From Limnohabitans sp. (GTDB lineage Bacteria; Planctomycetota; Phycisphaerae; Phycisphaerales; SM1A02): 12,708 bases of DNA. Location: NCBI GenBank assembly GCA_030054275.1, contig JASGCF010000025.1:4963-17670 (forward strand). The letters run 5' to 3'. Made by a program: the position numbers and the translations under genes. Each line of letters opens with the position of its first letter. Position 1 is the stretch's first letter. Below are positions 1 through 7,176 of this stretch, one piece after another. The notes below the pieces were generated by a model. That model was not told where the DNA came from. It did no database searches and saw nothing but the letters and a program-made list of their open reading frames with translations.

Positions 1-45
1 AGATGTGGTTGAAAAAGATGTGGTTGAACGAGATGTTCAGAAAAG
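1..45. repeat. short 15-bp tandem repeat
   Basis: Three consecutive 15-bp units begin agatgt at positions 1, 16 and 31. Units 1 and 2 differ at two positions; unit 3 is degenerate, with about 9 of 15 matching. The period is a multiple of three. In the frame starting at base 2 it reads DVVEK-DVVER-DVQKS and stays open until TAG at 140-142, so it could be the tail of an upstream gene cut by the window edge. I cannot confirm that it is coding. Confidence 0.45.
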
Positions 46-245
46 TCCGAGAATGGGGCTATCTCGATCACCACAGAGATTGCACGCAAGTCAAGCAATC
101 TTCACCGTGCTGCTTGACGAGAGGCTCCCGATTGGCCGATAGAGTGGCGCTCTTTCGTCGGTTTCGGACATGTCCAATCGGCGAATCGTTTGCACAGATG
201 GATTGCGCCCCGTGATAGGACTTCGTGATAGCGCTCAGTGAATGT

Positions 246-250
246 AAGGA
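246..250 (+). promoter_or_regulatory. Shine-Dalgarno sequence of the UDP-sugar dehydrogenase gene
   Basis: AAGGA lies 6 nt upstream of ATG 257, an ideal spacing. It is one of the few clear Shine-Dalgarno sequences in the window and fixes the start of the first gene. The start codon itself sits inside the 12-bp palindrome tagacatgtcta (252-263). Confidence 0.6.
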
Positions 251-256
251 TTAGAC

Positions 257-1615
257 ATGTCTACCGCAATGAACAATGTCGCGTCGAACCTTCTCGCCCG
301 CATCGAACGCTGTGAAGCGAAGATTGGCGTGATTGGTCTTGGCTATGTCGGATTGCCGCTCGCCCATGCGTTGCACCAAGGCGGGTTACCGATTCTTGGC
401 TTTGACATTGATCAAGCGAAGATTGACGCGATTCGCGAGGGCCGCAACTATCTCGTGCACTTGGGGAACGAACTCATCACCACGCTTCGTGATTCGAAGC
501 GATTCGAAGGCACGACCGACTTCGGTCGGCTTGGCGAAGCAGATGTGATCATCGTCTGTGTGCCAACTCCCCTTGGGAAGCACTGGGAACCAGACATTTC
601 GTACATCCTGCAAACAGCAGAAGCCATCGGTAAGACGCTGCGTCAGGGACAGCTCATCATTCTCGAGTCGACGACTTATCCGCGTACAACCCGCGACGAC
701 ATGATGCCAGCCATCATGGCTGCGGCCGGTGATCGCGCGAAGACTTTGGAGATTGGCCGCGATGTGTTTGGCGCATTCAGTCCAGAGCGCGAAGATCCGG
801 GTCGCAAGTCACACTCGACAAGCACCATTCCAAAGCTCGTCGGTGGTCTTGATGACGCATCGACGGAACTTGCATCCGCGGTGTATCGCAAGGGCGTGAC
901 AACAGTGGTGCCTGTGAAGACAGCAGAGATCGCCGAGAGCGCGAAGCTTCTTGAGAACATCTTCCGCGCAGTGAACATCGCACTCGTGAATGAAATGAAG
1001 GTGGTTCTCGACGCCATGGGCATCGATGTGTGGGAAGTCGTTCGTGCAGCGGGCACGAAGCCATTCGGCTTTATGCCGTTCTTCCCAGGTCCAGGTCTCG
1101 GCGGTCACTGCATTCCGATCGATCCGTTCTATCTCACATGGAAGGCGCGTGAATACGGTCACTCGACCCGATTCATTGAGCTCGCTGGCGAGATCAACAC
1201 CTCGATGCCGCACTATGTGGTTGATCGCACCGCAGAAGCGTTGAATGGACAAGGGAAGCCGATGAAGGGATCACGCATTCTCGTGGTTGGCCTGGCATAC
1301 AAGGCCGACATCGATGATGTGCGCGAAAGCCCATCGTTTGAGTTGATTGAATTGTGCCGCGCTCGTGGTGCACAAGTGGATTACTACGACCCGCTTGTGC
1401 CGGCGACATGGGCAGGCCGGAAGCACGATCTCAAGATGACCTCTGTCGCATACGACGAGAAGACCATCTCGGGATACGACTGCGTGTTGATTTCGACCGC
1501 GCACTCGAAAATGGATTACGGCCTCATTGCGCGCAACGCGAAGTTGTGTGTCGACACCCGCGACGCAATGCGTGCGTACGAGCGCGAGATGGGACAGCGG
1601 CTTACCCGCGCCTAA
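257..1615 (+). CDS. wbpA: UDP-N-acetylglucosamine 6-dehydrogenase (WbpA-like nucleotide-sugar dehydrogenase)
   Basis: This 452-aa cytoplasmic enzyme is predicted to oxidise C6 of a UDP-hexose, probably UDP-GlcNAc, to the uronic acid using two NAD+, giving a donor for polysaccharide assembly. The N-terminal Rossmann domain has GLGYVGLPLA at about 27-36. The SPERE motif lies at about 175-179. The central domain carries the ESAKLLEN segment with a conserved Lys at about 230. The catalytic Cys is at 285 within GPGLGGHCIPIDPFY. The C-terminal UDP-binding domain contains GLAYKADIDDVRESP. The FYLTWKAREYG stretch after the active site is typical of the WbpA branch rather than UDP-glucose dehydrogenase (Ugd). 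Length matches the family. The ATG is supported by AAGGA 6 nt upstream. The stop is 3 nt before the flippase ATG, implying one operon and probably coupled translation. Substrate (GlcNAc versus another UDP-HexNAc) is inferred from family resemblance. Confidence 0.93.
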   Translation: MSTAMNNVASNLLARIERCEAKIGVIGLGYVGLPLAHALHQGGLPILGFDIDQAKIDAIREGRNYLVHLGNELITTLRDSKRFEGTTDFGRLGEADVIIVCVPTPLGKHWEPDISYILQTAEAIGKTLRQGQLIILESTTYPRTTRDDMMPAIMAAAGDRAKTLEIGRDVFGAFSPEREDPGRKSHSTSTIPKLVGGLDDASTELASAVYRKGVTTVVPVKTAEIAESAKLLENIFRAVNIALVNEMKVVLDAMGIDVWEVVRAAGTKPFGFMPFFPGPGLGGHCIPIDPFYLTWKAREYGHSTRFIELAGEINTSMPHYVVDRTAEALNGQGKPMKGSRILVVGLAYKADIDDVRESPSFELIELCRARGAQVDYYDPLVPATWAGRKHDLKMTSVAYDEKTISGYDCVLISTAHSKMDYGLIARNAKLCVDTRDAMRAYEREMGQRLTRA

Positions 1616-1618
1616 GCG

Positions 1619-3193
1619 ATGTCGGGTTCGGCCCAAAGAGGCGTGCGAGAATCACCTGCGCAGGGCTTTGCAGCGCAGGCTGCGTCTGGCTCTGCATGGA
1701 CAACGGCTCAGACCGTGGCGAACAAATTCGTCACGGTCTTTGCCATGTTGGCGATCGCGCGATTTCTTTCGCCAGCAGAACTTGGCCTCGCCAATCTCGC
1801 GGTGAGCATCGGAGCATTTTGCTTCATCTTCGCGCCGTTTGTGATGGGTGATGTTCTGATCGCAGAGTCGAAGCGATTCGATGCGCTCTCGGGTGTTGCA
1901 GGTCGATTGTCGTGGGCTGCAGGCTGGACGATGTTCGCCATCGTTGCAGCGATCGCTGTGCCAATTGAGCGCTGGAAGGGCGAGGCTGGACTTGCATTCT
2001 TGGTGGGTGTGACCGCGCTTCGGCCACTTGCGGATGCGGTGCTCGTCGTTGCGTTTGCGCGTGCGCGTATTGATCTTGACTATCGTCGTATCGCACGCAC
2101 GGATGGATTGGTCAATCTACTGGCGACACTCGTCAGTGTTTCCATGGCATGGCTCGGCGCTGGTCCAGTTTCTGTCACGCTTCCTCCGATTGCAGCGTTG
2201 GCCGTGCGCGGATGGATCTATCGACGCGATTATCACGGGCGACTTGATCACACCGTGCATGCCGAATACCGCGCAGAGATTGGGCGCAAATTCGCAGTCG
2301 CGTCGATTGGTCAGTATGCAAACAATGTGCTGATGGTGCTTGAAGTACTGGTACTTGGCATGTTCGCAACCAAGGCAGAGATTGGTTTCTTTGGTCTGGC
2401 ATTCCAACTTGCAGTTCAAGCGAACACGATCATCGCAGCGCAACTTGGCGCTGTGTTGCAACCGATCTTTGGTCATATCCAAGAAGATCCAGCGCGTCAG
2501 ATTGGTGCATTTGTTCGGGCAACTCGTTTGCTCTCCGCGGTTGCTGTGCCGATGTCGGTCATGCAGGCGGCGCTGGCGATTCCGGCCTTTGCAGTGCTCT
2601 TTGAAGCAAAGTGGACTGGCGCGATCGCGCCGTTTGTTGCACTCTCCTTGGCCCAGTCGTTTGTGTTTGTGACGGCACCGGCGATTGCGTTGCTCAAAGC
2701 GCAAGGTCGTTTCACTGTGTATCTCGCATGGCAGTTTGGCCAACTTGGCATTGCAACGATCGTCTTTCTGTGTGCAACGGCGTGGGAATGGGGCGGGGGC
2801 ATGTCGCTTGAAATGGCGACAGCCTGCGGAATTCCAACAGATGCCGATGGTGGACGATCGCTCGCAATCGCGGTTGCAAGTGCTCTGGTGTGGGCGGCGT
2901 CTTGTCCGATTGCAGTTTTCCTTGCGGGACGCCCTGCGCATCTTGGAAAGCGCACGACACTTGGCATCTTCTTCCAACCGTGGATCATCGCTGGCCCATG
3001 CGCACTTTTGATGGTGTTCGCGTGGGTCAGATTGCGAATGGCGCTTCCGATGATGTGGGCAGACCTACTCACATTGTTGGTCGTTGGTCCAGCGTTTTTG
3101 CTTGTTGCCATTCTTGGATGTGTGTGGAGTCGTCACGATTCGCGTGAAGACTTCCGTCGCGTGATTGGTCGATTCCGCCGTCGCGGATCGTGA
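1619..3193 (+). CDS. polysaccharide flippase, Wzx/PST family (MVF superfamily)
   Basis: This 524-aa integral membrane protein probably flips lipid-linked oligosaccharide units across the inner membrane. An approximately 30-residue polar leader precedes the first hydrophobic segment. The family-typical IARFLSPAELGLANLAV lies at about 46-62 (compare the ARxLxPxExG signature of PST transporters). About 12 or more hydrophobic segments follow, through about residue 500, with an Arg-rich tail RRVIGRFRRRGS. A polar stretch at about 388-412 (WEWGGG... to PTDADGG) interrupts two C-terminal helices and looks like a periplasmic or cytoplasmic insertion. ATG 1619 starts 3 nt after the TAA of the upstream dehydrogenase with no obvious Shine-Dalgarno, which suggests coupled translation. 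Its stop overlaps a possible GTG start of the next gene (GTGA at 3190-3193). Transported substrate unknown. Confidence 0.88.
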   Translation: MSGSAQRGVRESPAQGFAAQAASGSAWTTAQTVANKFVTVFAMLAIARFLSPAELGLANLAVSIGAFCFIFAPFVMGDVLIAESKRFDALSGVAGRLSWAAGWTMFAIVAAIAVPIERWKGEAGLAFLVGVTALRPLADAVLVVAFARARIDLDYRRIARTDGLVNLLATLVSVSMAWLGAGPVSVTLPPIAALAVRGWIYRRDYHGRLDHTVHAEYRAEIGRKFAVASIGQYANNVLMVLEVLVLGMFATKAEIGFFGLAFQLAVQANTIIAAQLGAVLQPIFGHIQEDPARQIGAFVRATRLLSAVAVPMSVMQAALAIPAFAVLFEAKWTGAIAPFVALSLAQSFVFVTAPAIALLKAQGRFTVYLAWQFGQLGIATIVFLCATAWEWGGGMSLEMATACGIPTDADGGRSLAIAVASALVWAASCPIAVFLAGRPAHLGKRTTLGIFFQPWIIAGPCALLMVFAWVRLRMALPMMWADLLTLLVVGPAFLLVAILGCVWSRHDSREDFRRVIGRFRRRGS

Positions 3194-3240
3194 GATCAGC
3201 CTGCGAAATTTCTGGCACGAGATGTAGGACAAGCGAACAC

Positions 3241-3259
3241 CGCGATCGCTACGATCGCG
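3241..3259 (+). other. perfect 8-bp GC-rich stem-loop just before a start codon
   Basis: cgcgatcg (3241-3248), loop cta, and cgatcgcg (3252-3259) form a perfect 8-bp stem with a 3-nt loop. It ends 2 nt before ATG 3262, where a ribosome-binding site would be expected. Each arm contains the self-complementary cgatcg, so alternative pairings exist. No T-run follows, so it is not an ordinary terminator. A role in controlling initiation of the downstream gene is inference. Confidence 0.55.
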
Positions 3260-3261
3260 TG

Positions 3262-4809
3262 ATGCTTCGCCCACTCTTGCGTGCGCTTTCCGTCATGGTT
3301 GTTTTCTCGGGGTCGTTTGGGTGTCACGCGACCACCGCGATCGCGAGTGAACAACTTGCGTCGCAGCGTACACCGGAGATCTGGGCTACAGCGTGGCGTC
3401 GCGTACCGCGTGATTGCACGCCGATTTCAACAATGATTCGACTTGAAGGCGAGTTTGTGCCCGGCAAACCGAACAAGTTGCCCGACGCTGTTGCGATTGC
3501 TCGTGCGACGCAATCCGCACCACCAGGACAGGCCGCGATTCTTTGGTGGCGCTATGCGAACAGCCTGTTCGACTTCAAGCAGGACTTCACTGCTGGTGGC
3601 GTGGCGACGCCGTGGGCAACCGCTGCTGGAGCTGCGGTGCGCAACGAATGGGAACAGTGGCTGCGAAATTTTGTGCAAGCCGGCGGTCGTCTTGATGTTT
3701 TGGTTGGTGACTGCGAGCAGCCTGCGCGGTTTCGAATGTGGGCTTTGACAGCACAAGAGATGGACGCGCTCTTGAAGGATCCACGCGCAGGACAGCCGCG
3801 ATTCGGTGCGTCACCACTGCGTGGACTTGTACAAGGCATGGACATCTTCAAGGCGAAGTCACCGGCAAACTCGAACGACTACTTCGTCTGGAACAAGGCG
3901 ATGGGAACTCTGACTGCCGCTGCGATACAGGAATCGATCTTCCTACCCGCGCGCGCGCAATTTCCGAAGTTGATCGGGAGCAACTATGAAGGCGTGCGCA
4001 TGACGGATCGTCCAGCGCCAGATTTGAATGGGCATGCGCAGCCGGAGGATTGCCTTGTCGGCACGCACGCAGCGCCATCGTGTTACGGCCGGATTGAGCA
4101 ACTCGAAACTGCATGGTGGATCGACCCTCAAGACTCGACGCAGGTCGCGAAATCGGGAACGCAACGCTTCACGAAGACGCCATGGAACGCATTTCTCCTT
4201 GATGTGCAACTGGCTCGCGCGTGTCGCCGCAGTGCGCCAGCAGTTCCTCTTGCGCCATGGGTTGCACAGCCAGCGTGGAGTGGCGATCGTGGCGAGGTGC
4301 CGTATCCAACGGACCAGCGTTGTTGGGATGAGATGGTGCGACATGTCGCATTGCTTGGCACAGAGTTCTTTCACTACTGGAATCCGCCTGAGGCATTCGC
4401 GAAGCGAGGCGGCGATGGCATTGCGCAGCGGATCGCCGATCAGTGCTCGCAGCGATTTGCGCTGGTGTTGCGTGATATCAACAGTGTGACTCGCGGCCGA
4501 GTCGTGGAGTCGGCGTCTACGAAACCGATTTCACTGCGCGCAGAAGTTGTGACAACCGGTGCGAAGCGCGTCGACGGCAAGTGGGTGTGGCGCACGAGTG
4601 CGCGTCCAGGTGTTCGAGCGCTGCGCGATCGAAAGAGTCGCGCAGTCGTCGAACTTGCGTCAAACGAACTTGGCCGCTGGGATGTGACCGAGGAACCGAC
4701 ACCACCTGACTATGAAATCGCGGCGTTTCGAGAAGAGCAGCCGACGGTCAGGCCAACTCCGCAGTCGAAGCCAGTTCCGGCCATCAAACCTTCGGGTGAT
4801 CGTTTCTGA
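3262..4809 (+). CDS. secreted protein of unknown function in the polysaccharide cluster (possible glycosidase-like fold)
   Basis: I do not recognise this 515-aa protein as a named family. From ATG 3262 it begins MLRPLLRALSVMVVF, a classic signal peptide with a probable signal peptidase I site after AIA (residues 26-28), so the mature protein should be periplasmic or exported. A GTG at 3190 overlaps the flippase stop by 4 nt and would add 24 polar residues before the signal; ATG 3262 fits the signal peptide better. The interior alternates hydrophobic strands ending in acidic or aromatic residues: LDVLVGDCE (about 144-152), KLIGSNYEGVRM (about 236-247), VPLAPWVAQPAWSGD (about 328-342) and TEFFHYWNPPEAF (about 367-379). 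This recalls the beta-strand ends of TIM-barrel glycoside hydrolases. A Pro-rich tail (about 479-515) follows a short beta-like domain. Its place between flippase and glycosyltransferases suggests glycan processing. Function is inference only. Confidence 0.75.
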   Translation: MLRPLLRALSVMVVFSGSFGCHATTAIASEQLASQRTPEIWATAWRRVPRDCTPISTMIRLEGEFVPGKPNKLPDAVAIARATQSAPPGQAAILWWRYANSLFDFKQDFTAGGVATPWATAAGAAVRNEWEQWLRNFVQAGGRLDVLVGDCEQPARFRMWALTAQEMDALLKDPRAGQPRFGASPLRGLVQGMDIFKAKSPANSNDYFVWNKAMGTLTAAAIQESIFLPARAQFPKLIGSNYEGVRMTDRPAPDLNGHAQPEDCLVGTHAAPSCYGRIEQLETAWWIDPQDSTQVAKSGTQRFTKTPWNAFLLDVQLARACRRSAPAVPLAPWVAQPAWSGDRGEVPYPTDQRCWDEMVRHVALLGTEFFHYWNPPEAFAKRGGDGIAQRIADQCSQRFALVLRDINSVTRGRVVESASTKPISLRAEVVTTGAKRVDGKWVWRTSARPGVRALRDRKSRAVVELASNELGRWDVTEEPTPPDYEIAAFREEQPTVRPTPQSKPVPAIKPSGDRF

Positions 4810-4820
4810 GCGATGTGCCA

Positions 4821-5879
4821 TCACGAATCGTGATTCGATGCGTGAAACTCGTGGCCCGCATTGCGAAGCGTTTGTTCGCGTCGCGCAATCTCGAGGTCAT
4901 GCTCGACCATCATCACAGCGAGCTCCCGCACGGAAGTGCGAGGCGTCCATCCCAGTTTTGATTTTGCCTTCGAGGCATCACCGAGCAACTGTTCGACTTC
5001 TGCAGGTCGGAAGTATCGCGGATCCACCTCGACGAAATCGCGATAGTCGAGGCCGACATGTCCGAAGGCGAGCTCACAGAAGGCTCGCACGCTGATCATC
5101 TCACCTGTTGCGACCACATAATCGTCTGGTGTTTCTTGTTGAAGCATGAGCCACATCGCTTCGACATAATCGCCAGCGAATCCCCAGTCGCGCAGTGCGT
5201 CGAGATTTCCGAGGAACAACTTCTTCTGAAGGCCCAATTTGATTCGACCAACTGCGCGGGTGATCTTGCGTGTGACGAATGTTTCACCACGCCGAGGGCT
5301 TTCGTGATTGAACAGAATCCCGCACGAAGCATGCATGCCGTAACTTTCGCGATAGTTGACGGTGATCCAGTGACCGAAGACCTTCGCACAGCCGTATGGC
5401 GAGCGAGGCCAAAACGGAGTTGTCTCGCGTTGTGGAACTTCCTGCACCTTGCCGAACATCTCGCTCGATGACGCTTGGTAGAAGCGTACAGAGTGTCCAG
5501 TGTGTTGTTCGTGCACACGAATTGCTTCAAGCAGTTTCAAGACACCAGTCGCATCGACATCCGCTGTGAAGACAGGCTGATCGAACGAGACGCGGACATG
5601 GCTTTGTGCGCCGAGGTTGTAGACCTCGTTCGGTTGGACTTGGTCCATCAGGCGAGCGAGACTGTTGGCATCGGCAAGATCTCCATAATGCAAGCGAAGT
5701 CGTGGCGAACCTTCATGGGGATCTTGATAGAGATGGTCGATGCGCCATGTCGAGATCGATGAACTTCGACGAACGATCCCATGCACCTCGTAGCCCTTGG
5801 CGATGAGCAACTCAGCGAGGTAACTCCCATCCTGCCCCGTGATGCCCGTGATCAATGCGCGCTTCGTTGGGTCGACCAT
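4821..5879 (-). CDS. gmd: GDP-mannose 4,6-dehydratase
   Basis: This 352-aa cytoplasmic short-chain dehydrogenase converts GDP-D-mannose to GDP-4-keto-6-deoxy-D-mannose, the first committed step to GDP-L-fucose and also to GDP-perosamine or GDP-rhamnose. Visible hallmarks are ITGITGQDGSYLAELL (about 10-25, NADP-binding), YGDLAD (about 65-70), YNLGAQSHV (about 87-95), the catalytic SSSE (137-140), YGCAK (Tyr162, Lys166), ILFNHESPRRGETFVTRKI (about 188-206) and LGNLDALRDWGFAGDYVEAM (about 223-242). Length is normal and all catalytic residues are present. It is the only minus-strand gene here. It converges on the secreted unknown gene with 11 nt between stops and diverges from a glycosyltransferase with only 24 nt between starts, so its promoter must lie within or across the neighbouring coding sequence. 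Its partner fcl is 1.3 kb away on the other strand. Confidence 0.97.
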   Translation of the reverse strand: MVDPTKRALITGITGQDGSYLAELLIAKGYEVHGIVRRSSSISTWRIDHLYQDPHEGSPRLRLHYGDLADANSLARLMDQVQPNEVYNLGAQSHVRVSFDQPVFTADVDATGVLKLLEAIRVHEQHTGHSVRFYQASSSEMFGKVQEVPQRETTPFWPRSPYGCAKVFGHWITVNYRESYGMHASCGILFNHESPRRGETFVTRKITRAVGRIKLGLQKKLFLGNLDALRDWGFAGDYVEAMWLMLQQETPDDYVVATGEMISVRAFCELAFGHVGLDYRDFVEVDPRYFRPAEVEQLLGDASKAKSKLGWTPRTSVRELAVMMVEHDLEIARREQTLRNAGHEFHASNHDS

Positions 5880-5903
5880 AGTGGGAGAATATCGACGGGC
5901 CGG

Positions 5904-7112
5904 ATGAGGTTCGGTGACAACGAGAATTCGACTCCGGCGCGTGGCTCATCCGATAGTGGCGAGGTGATCGTGCATGTCATCGATGATCTTCTTCCTGAGA
6001 GTGGCGGTCCGACCACCGTCGTTGTGGAACTCACTCGGCAGCAGGCATTGGCGGGAATGAAGGTTGGTGTGGTGTGTCGACGCGCTCCGGCAGGCGGGGT
6101 TGAGAGCCCGTCGTTGCGCGCTGCATGGGCAGGGCTTGACATCGCCTTTGAGGAACTGAGCCCTCAGAGTTCGTGGAGCGTGCGCAAGCGATTGCTCGCA
6201 TCGACACTGGCGCGTTGGCAACCACGCGTGCTTCATTTGCATTGCATGTGGGAGCGTTTGGTGCGCGAGACCGCAATCATTGCGCGCCGCAATCAAGTGC
6301 CGTGGGTGCTCTCCACCCACGGGATGATGCATCCACAAGCAATCGGTCGTGGATGGTTGAAGAAGTACGCGTATCTGTGGTTGCTCGGGCCGCACTTCGC
6401 TGGCGCGCGGGAAGTGCTGACACTCAACCAAGAAGAGACCGACTTTCTTATCCGTCGATTTCACTCATACAGCAGCGTGCTCCCAAACGGCATCGATGTT
6501 TCGCAATACAAGTGCAGTAGCGACAGGCATTTCCGGCAAAAATTTCCCCACCTTGCTGAGACACGGAACATCCTGTTCATGGGTCGATTGAACCCAATCA
6601 AGGGCATCGATCTGCTCATCGACGCCTTCGCGTTCGGTGTCGCACAGGGGATTCCGCACCAACTGCTGATTGTCGGTCCAGACGGTGGAATGGAGTCGAA
6701 ACTACGCCAACAGGTTGCTGCAAAGGGCCTGCAGAACCGAGTGCATTTCCTAGGGCCGCTGTTCGGTGAAGCGAAACTCTCCGCCTTCCGTTCCTGCGAG
6801 ATCTTCGCACATCGCCCCAGATTCGAAGGATTTGGACTCACGATCGTCGAAGCAATGGCAAGTGAGAAGCCGGTGGTGACGACGCGCGCGTGCAAACTAG
6901 ACAGCGCAGCGGAAGCGGGCGCATTGATCATGGCTGAAGACACCGATATTGGATTTGCGCAGGCGCTGGTCGAACTCGCGGGTGACGCGGCATTGCGAAG
7001 GTCTGTGGCAACTCGAGCTGTGCAGTGGGCGAGCGAGAAATACGACTGGCCGAGCGTGGCCGAGCAAGCGTCGCGCGCCTATGAACGCGCACGCGCTCAG
7101 GCGAGCGCTTGA
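5904..7112 (+). CDS. GT4-family glycosyltransferase (GT-B fold)
   Basis: This 402-aa predicted cytoplasmic or membrane-associated retaining glycosyltransferase would add a sugar from a nucleotide donor to the growing lipid-linked unit. The N-terminal acceptor domain has the Gly-rich loop HVIDDLLPESGGPTTVV (about 24-40) and a STHGMMHPQA segment (about 137-146). The donor domain has VLPNGID (about 192-198), NILFMGRLNPIKGID (about 222-236), LLIVGPDGG (about 254-262) and the E-x7-E signature FEGFGLTIVEAMA with Glu308 and Glu316. The frame is open upstream to 5781, but earlier starts would overlap gmd. ATG 5904 avoids this; GTG 5964, just before IVHVIDDL, is another candidate. No clear Shine-Dalgarno precedes any of them. 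A 31-nt gap containing hairpin sequence separates it from fcl. Sugar specificity cannot be read; GDP-fucose or GDP-mannose is plausible given its position between gmd and fcl. Confidence 0.9.
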   Translation: MRFGDNENSTPARGSSDSGEVIVHVIDDLLPESGGPTTVVVELTRQQALAGMKVGVVCRRAPAGGVESPSLRAAWAGLDIAFEELSPQSSWSVRKRLLASTLARWQPRVLHLHCMWERLVRETAIIARRNQVPWVLSTHGMMHPQAIGRGWLKKYAYLWLLGPHFAGAREVLTLNQEETDFLIRRFHSYSSVLPNGIDVSQYKCSSDRHFRQKFPHLAETRNILFMGRLNPIKGIDLLIDAFAFGVAQGIPHQLLIVGPDGGMESKLRQQVAAKGLQNRVHFLGPLFGEAKLSAFRSCEIFAHRPRFEGFGLTIVEAMASEKPVVTTRACKLDSAAEAGALIMAEDTDIGFAQALVELAGDAALRRSVATRAVQWASEKYDWPSVAEQASRAYERARAQASA

Positions 7113-7134
7113 GCCGGAATTGGCTTGATGAGGG

Positions 7135-7176
7135 ATCGGCGCGGTGCCGATAGAAGGGGGCTTGCTGCAGAAGCCC
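7135..7176 (+). other. two consecutive hairpins around the annotated fcl start
   Basis: Hairpin 1 pairs atcggc (7135-7140) with gccgat (7146-7151) across a 5-nt loop. Hairpin 2 pairs gggctt (7158-7163) with aagccc (7171-7176) across a 7-nt loop. No T-run follows, so neither is a standard terminator. They cover GTG 7144 and its possible Shine-Dalgarno AGGGA (7131-7135). They may tune translation or mRNA processing between the glycosyltransferase and fcl, or mean that the true fcl start is downstream at GTG 7210. Confidence 0.4.

Noticed and set aside
3..215. 70-aa open frame on the + strand at the left edge
   Set aside because: No recognisable motif, a composition rich in Cys, Trp and Arg, no Shine-Dalgarno in view, and another frame through the same repeat is equally open. 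Too weak to call a gene.
2117..2977. Minus-strand open frame (286 codons) opposite the flippase
   Set aside because: The translation is Arg/Cys/His-rich with no membrane or domain features; the + strand frame is a clear membrane transporter coupled to its neighbour.
3262..3345. Lipoprotein signal (SFGC) on the secreted protein
   Set aside because: The residue at -3 is Ser rather than Leu and at -2 is Phe, a poor lipobox, while AIA|SE gives a good signal peptidase I site a few residues later.
4820..4834. ATCACGA-A-TCGTGAT as a transcription terminator
   Set aside because: The loop would be one base and no T-run follows on either strand, so it cannot act as a standard intrinsic terminator.
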